Source: Mycolicibacterium peregrinum (GTDB taxonomy: Bacteria; Actinomycetota; Actinomycetes; Mycobacteriales; Mycobacteriaceae). From it: a DNA stretch of 64,000 nt. Shown here one piece after another: positions 16,839 to 26,780 of this stretch. Each line of letters starts with the position of its first letter. Within the stretch, counting starts at the first letter, position 1. Location: contig NZ_LQPP01000029.1 in assembly GCF_002102345.1 (NCBI RefSeq), positions 1 to 64,000 of the forward strand, read 5' to 3'. The position numbers and the translations under genes were made by a program. The notes beneath the pieces were generated by a model. The model made no database searches and was not told where the DNA came from. It worked only from the letters and a program-made list of their open reading frames with translations.

Positions 16839-18941
16839 TCACGGCAATCCCGGCAACACCTTGTCGAGGGTGACCGGCAGCTCGCGGACCCGTACTCCGG
16901 TCGCATGGTGGACGGCGTTGACCACTGCGGCCGCGGCGCCGACGATACCGATCTCGCCGGCACCGCGGGACCCCATCGGGTTGAGGTGCTCCTCGACCTC
17001 GTCGAGCCAGATCGCTTCGATACCAGTCACATCCGCGTGTGCGCTGAAGTGATACGACGCGAGATCCTGCGTGACGACATGACCGAACCGGATGTCGCGC
17101 ACACTGTCCTCGTGTAAGGCCATGGACAGGCCCATGGTCATGCCGCCGATCAGCTGTGAGCGCAGGGTCCGTGCGTTGATCGCCCGGCCCACCGAGAAAA
17201 CGCCGAGCATGCGTGGGATCCGGATCTCGCCGGTGTCGGAATTGACGTGGGCCTCGACGAAGTGTGCTCCGAACGACTGCACGGTGTACTTCTCCGCGTC
17301 GGGGTTCTGCGGCGCCTCCGCCTCCGCCGTCACACCGACGTGCGGGTGATCCCCGTGCTCCCGGCGAAACTGATTGGCCGCGGCGACGATTGCCGAACCC
17401 CACGACGTGATGCCCGACGAGCCGCCCGCCACCGAGGCCTGCGGCAGGTCGGAGTCACCGATCTGCAGATCGATTGCCTCGACGCCACAACCGAGCGCGT
17501 CGGCGGCGATCTGGGCCAGAGCGGTCCACGTACCGGTACCGATGTCGGCGGCACCGATCTGGACCATATAGCGGCCTTGTTCGGTGTGGGTGACACGGGC
17601 GGTGTTGCCGCCCATTGCCATCCCGGGGTACGTCGCGGCTGCCACCCCGGTCCCGATGAACCAACGCCCCGCCAGGCGCTTGGCGGGGCGGGGATCTCGC
17701 GGCGCCCAGCCGAACCGTTCCGCGCCGAGCTTCAGGCACTCGACGAGGTGACGGCCCGACCAGGGCTTGCCCGATTCGGGATCGACGTCGGGTTCGTTGC
17801 GTAAGCGCAACTCGATGGGGTCCAGGTGGCAGGCGACCGCGAGCTCGTCCATCGCCACCTCCGCGGCGAACGTGCCGGGGCACTCACCCGGTGCCCGCAT
17901 CCAGAACGGGACGGCAACGTCGAGGGCGGCCAGGCGGTGCGTCGTGCGCCGGTTGGGGCTGGCGTACATCTTGCGGGAGGTGACGGCGGTCTGTTCAGCG
18001 AACTCCTTGACGGTCGAGGTCTGTTCGATCACGTCGTGCACCAGTGCCGTCAGCCGGCCGCTCTTGTCCGCGCCGAGCCGCAGCCGCTGGATGGTCGGGG
18101 TGCGATAACCGACGAGGGCGAACATCTGCTGTCGGGTCAACGCCAGTTTCACCGGGCGACCCCCGGACCGCTGGGCGGCCAACAGGGCCAGGACGTCGTG
18201 GGCATGGGGCGCGCCTTTCGACCCGAATCCGCCACCCACATGTGGTGCCACGACGCGCATTTGCTCGGGCTCCAGGTCCAGCATCGGTGCCAGGGTCTTG
18301 CGTACGACGTGCACGCCCTGGGTCGAGTCGTACAGCGTCACCGCCGGCCGGCCATCGCGCACCGCCCACTGCGCGATACATGCGTGCGGTTCCATCGGGT
18401 TGTTGTGCTCTATCGGAGTCTGGTACGTCGCGTCGACCGTCACCTCGGCCGCCGCCAGCGCCGCCTCGACGTCCCCTTCGTCGGTGTCGGACGGAAAAGA
18501 CGGGTTGACCGACTCGGGGGTGTACAGGCCCGGATGATGAGCGGTCAGTTCTGCGTCGTGCGGTTCTCGCTGATAGTCCACGCGCACCAGAGCGCTTGCC
18601 TCCCGGGCGATCTCAGCGGTCTCGGCGACCACCCCGCCGATGATCTGCCCGCGAAAGTGGACCTGGTCGTCCTGCAGGATGGCCAGTTCGCCGTCGGAGG
18701 TATCTGCCAGTGTCGGGGCGTCGAACACGGTCAGCACATCGAGGACGCCCTCCACGGCGAGAGCCGCGGTGACGTCCATGGCGGTCACGCGGCCACGTGC
18801 GATGGTGGCTTGGATCGGATGTAGATACGCCGGATGCTCGACCTGCTGCTCGAACGCGTAGCGGGCGGTACCGGTGACCTTGGCTCGGCCGTCGGCGCGG
18901 GCCAATGGCTTTCCGATTGAGTGTGGCTCGACGAGAGTCAC
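16839..18941 (-). CDS. Molybdopterin-binding subunit of a PaoABC-like aldehyde oxidoreductase
   Basis: The 700-residue large (Mo) subunit of the xanthine oxidase family. Domains in order are the a/b hammerhead (residues about 15-130, [14 protein letters not shown]) and the Mo-cofactor-binding regions, with VGGGFGSKG (about 234), [20 protein letters not shown], and [11 protein letters not shown]. The Glu near the end in [11 protein letters not shown] is the catalytic base position of this family. The RAPGECPG loop is of the YagR/PaoC type rather than the AYxCSFR loop of CO dehydrogenase, so CO oxidation is unlikely. It overlaps the FAD subunit gene by 4 bp. Confidence 0.9.
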   Translation of the reverse strand: MTLVEPHSIGKPLARADGRAKVTGTARYAFEQQVEHPAYLHPIQATIARGRVTAMDVTAALAVEGVLDVLTVFDAPTLADTSDGELAILQDDQVHFRGQIIGGVVAETAEIAREASALVRVDYQREPHDAELTAHHPGLYTPESVNPSFPSDTDEGDVEAALAAAEVTVDATYQTPIEHNNPMEPHACIAQWAVRDGRPAVTLYDSTQGVHVVRKTLAPMLDLEPEQMRVVAPHVGGGFGSKGAPHAHDVLALLAAQRSGGRPVKLALTRQQMFALVGYRTPTIQRLRLGADKSGRLTALVHDVIEQTSTVKEFAEQTAVTSRKMYASPNRRTTHRLAALDVAVPFWMRAPGECPGTFAAEVAMDELAVACHLDPIELRLRNEPDVDPESGKPWSGRHLVECLKLGAERFGWAPRDPRPAKRLAGRWFIGTGVAAATYPGMAMGGNTARVTHTEQGRYMVQIGAADIGTGTWTALAQIAADALGCGVEAIDLQIGDSDLPQASVAGGSSGITSWGSAIVAAANQFRREHGDHPHVGVTAEAEAPQNPDAEKYTVQSFGAHFVEAHVNSDTGEIRIPRMLGVFSVGRAINARTLRSQLIGGMTMGLSMALHEDSVRDIRFGHVVTQDLASYHFSAHADVTGIEAIWLDEVEEHLNPMGSRGAGEIGIVGAAAAVVNAVHHATGVRVRELPVTLDKVLPGLP

Positions 18942-19933
18942 GGCCGCCTCCGTTCTGTGAGCATGCGCAACTGCGCCATCAGCGTGCGGCGGGCGAGGTC
19001 CACCTTGAACTCGTTGCCCGGGAGGGGCTCCGCCTGCTTGAGCTCGGCGTCGGCGGCCGCGGCGAACGTCTCCGCGGACGGCTGATCGCCGGTGAGAACC
19101 TGCTCAGCTCGCCGCGCCCGCCATGGTTTGTGCGCTACCCCGCCCAATGCGACTCGCGCCGAACCGATCTGGAACGTCGATTTGAAGGTCAGCTCGGCAG
19201 CGACCGACACCAGCGCGAAGGCGTAGGACGCGCGGTCGCGGACCTTGCGGTAGTCCGACACCGCCCCGCTCGGTGGCGCGGGCAACTCAACCGCCGTGAT
19301 CAGCTCGCCGTGCCGCAGCGTGGTGTCACGGTCCGGCTCGTCTCCGGGTAGTCGGTAGAACTCGTCGACGGGGATCCGACGCTCGCCATCTCGGGTCTGC
19401 ACCACCACCTGGGCATCGAGGGCGCACATCGCCACCGCCATGTCCGAAGGGTGCACAGCCACGCAGTGCGGGGAGGCTCCGAGGATGGCGTGGTAGCGCA
19501 CGTAGCCGTCGAGCGCCGAGCAACCGGTGCCGGGAGATCGTTTGTTGCATGGCGTGGTGACATCTTGGAAGTACACGCACCTGGTCCGCTGCAGCAGGTT
19601 GCCGCCCGTGGTGGCGACGTTGCGCAACTGTCCGGACGCACCGGACAGCAAGGCCCGGGCCAGCATCGGATAGCGCGCGCGGATCACCGGGTCGGCCGCC
19701 AGATCACTGTTGCGGACATTTGCGCCGATACGAACACCACCGTCTGCGGTGTGAACGGTCTCGGTCAGATCCAGCCGACTGACGTCGACAAGTAGATCGG
19801 GTTGCGCGACACCGAGTTTCATGTGATCGACCAGATTGGTGCCTCCGGCGAGAAACGCGCCGTGCGGGTGGTCGGCCAGCACGGCCACCGCATCGGCGGG
19901 ACTCGTCGCCCGGTGGTAGTCGAACGGCTTCAT
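18938..19933 (-). CDS. FAD-binding subunit of PaoABC-like oxidoreductase, with [4Fe-4S] motif
   Basis: The 331-residue medium subunit, starting [19 protein letters not shown]. It has the FAD-binding PCMH fold with [15 protein letters not shown] and [24 protein letters not shown]. After this comes an insertion with four cysteines ([22 protein letters not shown]) in the arrangement seen in E. coli PaoB/YagS, where they bind a [4Fe-4S] cluster. Xanthine dehydrogenases and CO dehydrogenases lack it. This supports a PaoABC-type aldehyde oxidase. The start at 19933 overlaps the upstream 2Fe-2S gene by 4 bp, so translation is coupled. Confidence 0.9.
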   Translation of the reverse strand: MKPFDYHRATSPADAVAVLADHPHGAFLAGGTNLVDHMKLGVAQPDLLVDVSRLDLTETVHTADGGVRIGANVRNSDLAADPVIRARYPMLARALLSGASGQLRNVATTGGNLLQRTRCVYFQDVTTPCNKRSPGTGCSALDGYVRYHAILGASPHCVAVHPSDMAVAMCALDAQVVVQTRDGERRIPVDEFYRLPGDEPDRDTTLRHGELITAVELPAPPSGAVSDYRKVRDRASYAFALVSVAAELTFKSTFQIGSARVALGGVAHKPWRARRAEQVLTGDQPSAETFAAAADAELKQAEPLPGNEFKVDLARRTLMAQLRMLTERRRP

Positions 19934-20454
19934 CGAGTCACCGCCCGCCCGATCGCCGCGACGATGTTCGGATAGGCGGCGCACCGGCAGAGGTTTCCGC
20001 TCATCCGTTCCCGGATCTCATCGTCGGTGAGCGCCGGGCTGAGTTCGACATCGTCGGTGACGAAGCTGGGAGCTCCGGACTTGGCCTCGTCCAACATGCC
20101 GACCGCAGAACAGATCTGGCCGGGCGTGCAGTAGCCGCATTGGAAGGCGTCCTCCTCGTAGAAGGACTGCGCCACCGGGTGCAGTTGACCGTTCTGCTCG
20201 AGACCGGCGGCCGTGGTGATCTGTGCCCCGTCGGCGGCAACGGCGAACGTCAGGCAGGTGGTGACCCGACGTCCGTCGAGCAGCACCGTGCACGATCCGC
20301 ACTGGCCGTGGTCGCAACCCTTCTTGGGTGCCGTGACGCCCAGCCGTTCACGCAGCGCGTCGAGCAGTGTCATGCGGTTGTCGACGGACAGGTCACGGCG
20401 GATTCCGTCAACCTCGAGGGTTAACTCGCTGTGATGGTGATCGGGCTGGCTCAC
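19930..20454 (-). CDS. 2Fe-2S subunit of PaoABC-like oxidoreductase
   Basis: A 174-residue small subunit with two [2Fe-2S] clusters. The plant-type motif is [16 protein letters not shown]...TTC (residues about 40-65) and the C-terminal motif is [13 protein letters not shown]...CRCAAYPN (about 107-160). It passes electrons from the molybdenum centre to FAD. It is the first gene of the small-medium-large operon (20454 to 16839). No Tat signal is visible, unlike E. coli PaoA, so the complex is probably cytoplasmic. Confidence 0.93.
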   Translation of the reverse strand: MSQPDHHHSELTLEVDGIRRDLSVDNRMTLLDALRERLGVTAPKKGCDHGQCGSCTVLLDGRRVTTCLTFAVAADGAQITTAAGLEQNGQLHPVAQSFYEEDAFQCGYCTPGQICSAVGMLDEAKSGAPSFVTDDVELSPALTDDEIRERMSGNLCRCAAYPNIVAAIGRAVTR

Positions 20455-20496
20455 CGTCGCGGGATACCCCGGCCGGTGGTGGCCGAAACTGGCGGC

Positions 20497-21738
20497 TCAG
20501 TGCCTGCTGGTCTGCCTGCTGGTCTGCGGAGTGGCCAGCACCGCGGCAATCCCCGTCGTCAACGGAACCGACAGCGCCAGGGCGATACCACCCACCGCGG
20601 AGCGGGCGATCTCGATCGCCACACTCTCACCCGTCAGCACGTCACCCAGCGACCGGTTGGCCACGCTGAACAACAGCAGCAGCGGCAGGGCGCTGCCGGC
20701 ATAGGCCAGCACGAGGGTGTAGACCGTGCTGGCGATGTGGTCGCTGCCGACCCGCATGGCGCCCACGAAGATCGAGCGCCGGCTGCCACCGTGCTCGGCG
20801 AGCTCGAACACCGCCGAGGCCTGGGTGATGGTCACGTCATTGAGCACACCGAGCGAGCCGATGATGAACCCGGCCAGCAGCAGTCCGGTGATGGACACGT
20901 TGCCCATATACGCCGCGACCTCGTTGTTCTGGTCCTCGGACAGCCCCGTCAGATGAGCCAATTCGATTGCCGCCCAGGACAGTATCGCCGCCAGCAGCAG
21001 TGAGGTCAGGGTGCCCAGCAGGGCCGCGCTGGTACGCAGGCTGACGCCGTGGGCCAGATAGATCACCGCGTAGAGAATGGCTGCCGACGCCACCAGAGCC
21101 ACCGGGATGGCCGGCGCGCCGTCGCGCAGGGCGGGCAACAGGAAGATCATCAGTACCGCGAACGCCACGACGATGCCGACGATGGCCCGCAGCCCGCGCC
21201 AGCGCGCCACTGCCACGATCACCACCGCGAACGCCACGGCCAGAGCGATAAGCGGCCAGGTGCGCTCGAAATCGAAGAACGCATACGTTGTCGTGCCGGC
21301 CTCGTCGACCTGCCGGCTCACCCGAATACTGTCTCCGGCAGCAAGATTCGGCTGCCCGGGGCCGGTGGTGAATTCGAGTAAAGTCTTGGCGCCCTTGTTC
21401 GGCCCCGAATCGATGGCCACCAGGTTCTGCACGCAGGTACCGCCGCCGGGTTCGGCGGGCCTCGGTGCCGATGTCAACACGCCCCCGGCCGACGGGCTGC
21501 CGCAATCGGCCAGGGTACTGGACGTGACGTGCCCCGCCTCGGTGGTGACGGCTCCACCCGCGGCGTTCTGGAACGGCAGCGGGATGTCGACCTTCTGGTG
21601 GCTGGGCCACAGCACCGCGGCGCCGACAAGCATCGCGAGGCCGATGACGATCAGCAGGCCGACGACCACCCGGGCCGCCAGCGGACCCAAGGGCGACGGA
21701 CCGGCCAGAGAATGTGAGTGGGAATGCGTGTGCGCCAC
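20497..21738 (-). CDS. YibE/F-like multi-pass membrane protein
   Basis: A 413-residue protein with a short His/Ser-rich N-terminus (HTHSHSHSL), a first membrane segment (about 20-50), an extracytoplasmic domain of about 100 residues, and then seven or so membrane segments. The YibE/F-family landmarks are LHL-like RGLRAIVGIVVAFAVL, DVTITQASAVFELAE and GAMRVGSDHIASTVYTLVLAYAG. Its function is not established in any organism that I know of. It starts 43 bp upstream of the molybdenum hydroxylase operon on the same strand and may share its transcript. Confidence 0.85.
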   Translation of the reverse strand: MAHTHSHSHSLAGPSPLGPLAARVVVGLLIVIGLAMLVGAAVLWPSHQKVDIPLPFQNAAGGAVTTEAGHVTSSTLADCGSPSAGGVLTSAPRPAEPGGGTCVQNLVAIDSGPNKGAKTLLEFTTGPGQPNLAAGDSIRVSRQVDEAGTTTYAFFDFERTWPLIALAVAFAVVIVAVARWRGLRAIVGIVVAFAVLMIFLLPALRDGAPAIPVALVASAAILYAVIYLAHGVSLRTSAALLGTLTSLLLAAILSWAAIELAHLTGLSEDQNNEVAAYMGNVSITGLLLAGFIIGSLGVLNDVTITQASAVFELAEHGGSRRSIFVGAMRVGSDHIASTVYTLVLAYAGSALPLLLLFSVANRSLGDVLTGESVAIEIARSAVGGIALALSVPLTTGIAAVLATPQTSRQTSRH

Positions 21739-21780
21739 CCGGACAGCGTAGAGGGGGTGGCTGGGTGTCGGGGCCGGCCG

Positions 21781-23052
21781 CTACTGCCGGTAACTGGCCA
21801 GGAAGTTACCGAGGCGCTCGATGGCCTGGGCCAGGTCGCGCGACCACGGCAGGGTGACGATGCGCAGGTGATCCGGTGTGGGCCAGTTGAAGCCCGTGCC
21901 CTGGGTCAACAGGATCTTCTCCTGCAGCAACAGATCGAGCACCAGCTGCTCGTCGTCGTGGATGTCGTGCACCTCGGGATCCAGGCGCGGGAACGCGTAC
22001 AGCGCGCCCGACGGTTTCACGCAGGAAACTCCCGGGATCTCGTTGAGTTTGGTCCACGCGGTGTCACGCTGCTCGAGCAGCCGGCCACCTGGCAACACCA
22101 GATCGTCGATGCTCTGGTGGCCGCCGAGAGCGACCTGGATCGCATGCTGGGCAGGCACATTCGGGCACAGCCGCATGTTGGACAGCAGGCTGATGCCCTC
22201 GATGAAGCTGGTCGCGTGCTCCTTGGGTCCGGTGATGACCAGCCAGCCGGAGCGGTACCCCGCCACTCGGTAGGCCTTGGACAGCCCGTTGAACGTCAAG
22301 GTCAGCAGGTCGGGCGCCAGCGTGGCCAGCGAGATGTGCTTGGCGTCGTCGTAGAGGATCTTGTCGTAGATCTCGTCGGCCAACAGCAGGAGCTGGTGCT
22401 TGCGGGCCAGCTCCACCATCTGTTCCAGGGTCTCGCGGCTGTACACCGCGCCGGTGGGGTTGTTCGGGTTGATCACGACGAGCGCCTTGGTGCGCTCGGT
22501 GATCTTGGATTCGATATCGGCGACGTCGGGATTCCAGCCCTGCGTCTCGTCGCACATGTAGTGCACCGGGGTACCGCCCGCCAGCGCGGTCGAGGCCGTC
22601 CACAGCGGGTAGTCCGGTGCGGGGATGAGCACCTGGTCGCCGTTGTCTAGCAGCGCCTGCAGGGTCATTGTGATGAGCTCGGAGACGCCGTTGCCCAGGT
22701 ATACGTCTTCGATGTCGAACTTGGGGAAACCTTCGACCAGCTCGTATCGGGTGAACACCGCGCGGCGCGCGCTGGCGATGCCCTTCGAGTCGGAATAGCC
22801 CTGCGCGTTGGGCAGTGCCTGGATCATGTCGCGCATGATCACGTCGGGCGCCTCGAAGCCGAACGGCGCGGGGTTGCCGATGTTCAGCTTGAGGATGCGG
22901 TGCCCTTCAGCTTCCAGCCGTGAGGCGTGCTCGTGTACCGGTCCACGGATCTCGTACAGGACGTCCTGCAGCTTCGTGGACTGGGCGAACGTACGCGGCT
23001 TCGGGTGCTGACCGGTCTGCCACGGCAACTGATGGGTAGTCACGCTCACCAT
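21781..23052 (-). CDS. aspC: Aspartate/alanine-type aminotransferase (PLP, fold type I)
   Basis: A 423-residue class I aminotransferase corresponding to AspC (Rv0337c). It has the substrate loop LNIGNPAPFGFEAPD, the cofactor-binding NPNNPTGAVYSRE with ADEIYD, and the Schiff-base lysine in FNGLSKAYRVAGYRSGW. The frame is open upstream to 23202, but the family begins near MVSVTTHQLPW, so I take 23052. It interconverts amino acids and 2-oxo acids, glutamate being the usual amino donor, in the cytosol. The neighbour order with the Fe-S reductase gene matches M. tuberculosis Rv0337c-Rv0338c, except for the small gene inserted at 23309. Confidence 0.93.
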   Translation of the reverse strand: MVSVTTHQLPWQTGQHPKPRTFAQSTKLQDVLYEIRGPVHEHASRLEAEGHRILKLNIGNPAPFGFEAPDVIMRDMIQALPNAQGYSDSKGIASARRAVFTRYELVEGFPKFDIEDVYLGNGVSELITMTLQALLDNGDQVLIPAPDYPLWTASTALAGGTPVHYMCDETQGWNPDVADIESKITERTKALVVINPNNPTGAVYSRETLEQMVELARKHQLLLLADEIYDKILYDDAKHISLATLAPDLLTLTFNGLSKAYRVAGYRSGWLVITGPKEHATSFIEGISLLSNMRLCPNVPAQHAIQVALGGHQSIDDLVLPGGRLLEQRDTAWTKLNEIPGVSCVKPSGALYAFPRLDPEVHDIHDDEQLVLDLLLQEKILLTQGTGFNWPTPDHLRIVTLPWSRDLAQAIERLGNFLASYRQ

Positions 23053-23308
23053 GGTCTCATCACCGTCCACTGAATTTGGAATTTGCCCATGTGGTAGGTG
23101 GCCGCCGCCACACTCCGCCGATTTGCCCAGGAATGGCACCCACGCCCCGTTCCTGGCAGTCATATGCAAGCCCCCTGTGTGTTCGCTTGGGTGGCCGCGC
23201 ACTGTCCCAGAACCTGCGCAACTATGGCTGGAACGAAAACGGCTGACTATTCGCCCAGTTCAAAGGGTGTTTTCGTCGGCAACAAGTTCAACGAGATTGG
23301 CAATCCAG

Positions 23309-23554
23309 ATGGCACGAATTTCCAGCATCCTCCGAGTCAACACCCTGGCCCCGGCCCTCGGCTGCAGCGCCGTCGTCGCGATGGGGGTCATCGCTGCGAC
23401 CATGAGTGGCGCACCGGATGGCCCGGCCACCGTCGTCTCCGGCGGATCGATGACCCTCGGTGAAACCACCACCGTCACCTACACGGGCACGATCGCGCCC
23501 GCCGTCGCGGCGCCCGCGGTCAAAGCCCCGCCCTACGGCGGCAGCGGGAGCTGA
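23309..23554 (+). CDS. Small exported or membrane protein
   Basis: An 81-residue protein MARISSILRVNTLAPALGCSA with one hydrophobic segment (about residues 14-32, ALGCSAVVAMGVIAATM), then a short Ser/Thr/Pro-rich tail (MTLGETTTVTYTGTIAPAV) ending in PPYGGSGS. It looks like a signal-anchor or signal-peptide protein. I have seen similar short mycobacterial proteins but cannot name the family. It stands alone, convergent with the Fe-S reductase gene, and the two share the strong hairpin at 23567-23606. The frame is open upstream to 23051, but the extra residues look like non-coding sequence. Confidence 0.6.
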   Translation: MARISSILRVNTLAPALGCSAVVAMGVIAATMSGAPDGPATVVSGGSMTLGETTTVTYTGTIAPAVAAPAVKAPPYGGSGS

Positions 23555-23566
23555 CCACCCTTTGAA

Positions 23567-23606
23567 CACCGAACGGCCACCTCCTTGCGGAGATGGCCGT
23601 TCGGTG
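23567..23606. terminator. Bidirectional terminator hairpin
   Basis: Perfect 13-bp stem CACCGAACGGCCA (23567-23579) / TGGCCGTTCGGTG (23594-23606) with a 14-base loop, lying between the stops of two convergent genes (23554 and 23621). It can serve both. Confidence 0.8.
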
Positions 23607-23620
23607 CGTTAGTGAGGTCC

Positions 23621-26600
23621 TCAGCGCTTACCGGGGCGCTTGGCGCCCGGTTTGATACCCAGGCCCACGACCGGCGGTTCCGGCTTGGCGGGCTCGGCCG
23701 GCGCCTCGGCGGGCTTCTCAGCTGCCGGTTCCGGTGCCTCTTCGGCAGGTGCTGCGGGGGCCGGGGCTGCCGGAGCAGCCGGAGCGGCCTTCTTGGCACC
23801 CGGACGACGCGCGCCTGCGGAGATGCCCAGGCCCACGACCGGCGGTTCCGGCTTGGCCGGCTCAGCGGCCGCGGGAGCGGCGGCCGGTGCCTCAGCGGCG
23901 GGAGCTGCAGGTGCAGCCGACGCAGCAGGCGCCGCAGCCTTCTTGGCACCGGGACGCTTCGCGCCGGCTGCCATGCCCAGACCCTTCACCGGCGCCGCGG
24001 GAGCGGCCGGTGCGGCAGGCGCCTCGGCAGCGGGAGCGGCGGAGGCAGCAGGAGCCGCGGTCTTCTTGGCACCCGGACGCTTGGCGCCACCGGCGATACC
24101 CAGACCCTTGACCGGAGCAGCCGGAGCGGCGGCCTCGGCAGCCGGAGCAGCGGAGGCAGCAGGAGCCGCGGTCTTCTTGGCACCCGGACGCTTGGCGCCA
24201 CCGGCCATGCCCAGACCCTTGACCGGGGCCGCGGCTGCGGCGGGTGCGGCCGGTGCCTCGGCAGCAGGCGCTGCCTCAGCCGCCGGGGCTTCCTCGACCA
24301 CTGGTGCCGGCGCCGGTGCCGCGGCTGCCGCCTTGGCCTCCGCCTCGGCGCGTGCCTCGGCCCGCTTCTCGGATTCCTTTGCCGCCGTGCCCTTCTCGGG
24401 CAACGTGATGCCGCTCTTGTCCAGCGAGTTCAGCAGCAGCTGAGCCACGTCGAGCACTTCGGCCTTCTCGACGTTGCGGGCAGCGGCCACGTCGTCGACA
24501 CCGTCGGTGATCATCACGCGGCAGAACGGGCAGCCGGTCGCGATGGTCGAGGCGGTGTCCATCGCCTCTTCGGTGCGCTCGACGTTGACGCGCTTGCCGA
24601 TGTGCTCTTCCATCCACATGCGCGCGCCACCGGCACCACAGCACAGGCCGCGGTCGGCGTGGCGGGGCATTTCCTTGAGCGTCACGCCGGAGGCCTCGAC
24701 CAGCTCACGCGGAGCCTCGTAGACCTTGTTGTGACGCCCCAGGAAGCACGGGTCGTGGTAGGTGACCTCGGGGCCACCGGTGGACTTGACCGGCACCAGC
24801 TTCTTGTCCCGGACCAGGCGGTTCAGCAGCTGCGTGTGGTGCACGACGGTGTAGTTGGCACCCAGCTGCGGGTACTCGCGACCGATCGTGTTGAAGCAGT
24901 GCGGGCAGGTGACGATGATCTTGCGGTCGACCGTCTCGACACCCTCGAACAGCTCGTTGATGGTCTCGACGTTCTGCGCGGCCAGCTGCTGGAACAGGAA
25001 CTCGTTGCCGGAGCGGCGGGCCGAGTCACCGGTACAGGTCTCACCGGTGCCCAGCACCAGGAACTTCACGCCGGAGGCGGCGAGCAGCTCGGCGACGGCC
25101 TTGGTGGTCTTCTTGGCGCGGTCCTCGTAGGCGCCGGCACAGCCGACCCAGAACAGGTACTCGAAGCCGTCGAAGCTCTCCACATCCTCGCCGTAGACCG
25201 GGACGTCGAAGTCGACCTCGTCGATCCAGTTGGTGCGGTCCTTGGCGTTCTGGCCCCAGGGGTTGCCCTTGGTCTCCAGGTTCTTGAACAGCACGCCGAG
25301 CTCACCGGGGAACTCCGACTCGACCATGACCTGGTAGCGGCGCATGTCGACGATGTGGTCGATGTGCTCGATGTCCACCGGGCACTGCTCGACGCAGGCG
25401 CCACAGTTGGTGCAGGACCACAGCACGTCGGGATCGATGACGCCGCCCTGCTCGGCGGTGCCGACCAGCGGGCGCAGCGCCTGCTCGGGGCCGGAACCTT
25501 CGATGCGGGCGAAGCCGTCCTCGGGCACACCGTGTCCGTGCAGGCTGTCGCCCAGCTTGGCGAAGTCGACCGAACCCTCTTCGGGCATCGGCTTGCCCTC
25601 GATGATGTAGGGAGCCTTGGCGAACAGGTGATCGCGCAGGTTCATCATCACGAGCTTGGGCGACAGTGGCTTACCCGTGTTCCAGGCCGGGCACTGCGAC
25701 TGGCAGCGACCACACTCGGTACAGGTCGCCATGTCGAGGTTGGCCTTCCAGGTGAAGTCCTCGATACGGCCCTTGCCGAACACCGCGTCTTCAGCGGGAT
25801 CCTCGAAGTCGATCTTGTCGCCCTTGTACTCCATCGGGAGCAACGGGCCGAGGCCGTCGGGCAGACGCTTGAAGGTGACGTTGATCGGGGCCAGACCGAT
25901 GTGCAGGTGCTTGGAGTGCAGCACGATCAGCAGGAAGGCCAGCATGACGCCGAGGTGGGCGAGCAGCGCGATGGTCTCGAGCCAGACGTTGGCGGTGTGG
26001 CCCAGCGGAGCCAGCAGCGCGGCCATGCCGTCGGAGAAGAATGCGCCGGACTGGTAGGGGAAGTTCTCGCCCAGGACGTTGACGGCCGCACCGCGGAACA
26101 CCGCGTAGGTCGCGATGACCAGGAAGATCATGATCAAAATCGTCCAGGCGCCACCGTTGTGCGAACCGTAGAAGCGGGACTCGCGGCCCAGCTGCTCGGG
26201 GTTCTTGCGGATGCGGATGATCGCGAACACGATGATGCCGGCCAGCACGGCGACGGCGAAGAAGTCCTGCAGGAAGCCCAGAACGGCCCAGCGGCCGACG
26301 AACGGGATGTGGAACTCGGGGTTGAACAGCACGCCGTAGGCCTCGAGGTACACCGTGGCCAGGACGAAGAAGCCCCACATGGTGAAGAAGTGCGCAAGGC
26401 CGGGGATCGACCACTTCAGCAGCTTCGACTGCGCGAAGACTTCCTTGTTCTGGTTCAGGAAGCGCTGGACGAGATGGTCCTTACGCCCACGCTCATCGCC
26501 GACCTTCTGTCCCGAGCTGATCAGCTTGGTCAGCCACAGCACACGCTTGCCGGCGAACACCAGCACGACGAGCGTTGCGAGCACACCGAGAATCAGTCGC

Positions 26601-26632
26601 GACACAACCAGTGTGTGTTCGAGACTCTCCAC
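23621..26632 (-). CDS. HdrD/GlcF-like Fe-S oxidoreductase with membrane domain and repeat tail
   Basis: A 1003-residue protein corresponding to Rv0338c, an essential iron-sulfur reductase of M. tuberculosis. Order of parts: an N-terminal membrane domain of about five helices (1-260, NarI/DUF3483-like), then two [4Fe-4S] ferredoxin motifs, CTECGRCQSQCP and CTNCGACVEQCP, and two cysteine-rich CCG domains (WVGCAGAYEDR / GTGETCTGDSARR, and CPHCFNTIGREYP / DPCFLGRHNKVYE / GLCCGAGGARMW). A low-complexity Ala/Pro tail of about 240 residues carries five copies of GLG[MI]xxGAKRPG-K. The electron donor and acceptor are unknown. The GTG start at 26632 is supported by the first membrane helix. The tail is longer than I recall for M. 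tuberculosis (about 880 aa). Confidence 0.92.
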   Translation of the reverse strand: MESLEHTLVVSRLILGVLATLVVLVFAGKRVLWLTKLISSGQKVGDERGRKDHLVQRFLNQNKEVFAQSKLLKWSIPGLAHFFTMWGFFVLATVYLEAYGVLFNPEFHIPFVGRWAVLGFLQDFFAVAVLAGIIVFAIIRIRKNPEQLGRESRFYGSHNGGAWTILIMIFLVIATYAVFRGAAVNVLGENFPYQSGAFFSDGMAALLAPLGHTANVWLETIALLAHLGVMLAFLLIVLHSKHLHIGLAPINVTFKRLPDGLGPLLPMEYKGDKIDFEDPAEDAVFGKGRIEDFTWKANLDMATCTECGRCQSQCPAWNTGKPLSPKLVMMNLRDHLFAKAPYIIEGKPMPEEGSVDFAKLGDSLHGHGVPEDGFARIEGSGPEQALRPLVGTAEQGGVIDPDVLWSCTNCGACVEQCPVDIEHIDHIVDMRRYQVMVESEFPGELGVLFKNLETKGNPWGQNAKDRTNWIDEVDFDVPVYGEDVESFDGFEYLFWVGCAGAYEDRAKKTTKAVAELLAASGVKFLVLGTGETCTGDSARRSGNEFLFQQLAAQNVETINELFEGVETVDRKIIVTCPHCFNTIGREYPQLGANYTVVHHTQLLNRLVRDKKLVPVKSTGGPEVTYHDPCFLGRHNKVYEAPRELVEASGVTLKEMPRHADRGLCCGAGGARMWMEEHIGKRVNVERTEEAMDTASTIATGCPFCRVMITDGVDDVAAARNVEKAEVLDVAQLLLNSLDKSGITLPEKGTAAKESEKRAEARAEAEAKAAAAAPAPAPVVEEAPAAEAAPAAEAPAAPAAAAAPVKGLGMAGGAKRPGAKKTAAPAASAAPAAEAAAPAAPVKGLGIAGGAKRPGAKKTAAPAASAAPAAEAPAAPAAPAAPVKGLGMAAGAKRPGAKKAAAPAASAAPAAPAAEAPAAAPAAAEPAKPEPPVVGLGISAGARRPGAKKAAPAAPAAPAPAAPAEEAPEPAAEKPAEAPAEPAKPEPPVVGLGIKPGAKRPGKR
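23633..24260 (-). repeat. Five-copy imperfect repeat inside the Fe-S reductase gene
   Basis: The C-terminal coding part holds five spaced copies of a unit with core VKGLGMAGGAKRPGAKK. The variants are VKGLGIAGGAKRPGAKK, VKGLGMAAGAKRPGAKK, VVGLGISAGARRPGAKK and VVGLGIKPGAKRPGKR, separated by Ala/Pro-rich linkers of 20-45 residues. The core is basic and Gly-rich. The first three copies are close in DNA as well as protein, so the array has probably expanded recently by recombination or slippage. Confidence 0.85.
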
Positions 26633-26780
26633 AGAAACGCCTCCATTCGGATGTTACCCGTGAGTAACTTGGGCATAGTTACCCGTCAGTAACTTAGCTT
26701 CCTTCAGCTCATAGTGACATTTCGGTGTTTCTCACCGCTACCGAGGCTTACCTAACTTTGAGGTCGCTGTGGTATGGATC

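Noticed and set aside
16839..20454. Carbon monoxide dehydrogenase (coxMSL-like) operon
   Set aside because: The large subunit lacks the AYxCSFR loop and the FAD subunit has the PaoB-type cysteine insertion, so an aldehyde oxidoreductase fits better.
23585..26692. 1035-codon plus-strand frame opposite the Fe-S reductase gene
   Set aside because: Mirror of a real high-GC gene; translation is repetitive and shows no domain, while the minus strand has clear Fe-S motifs.
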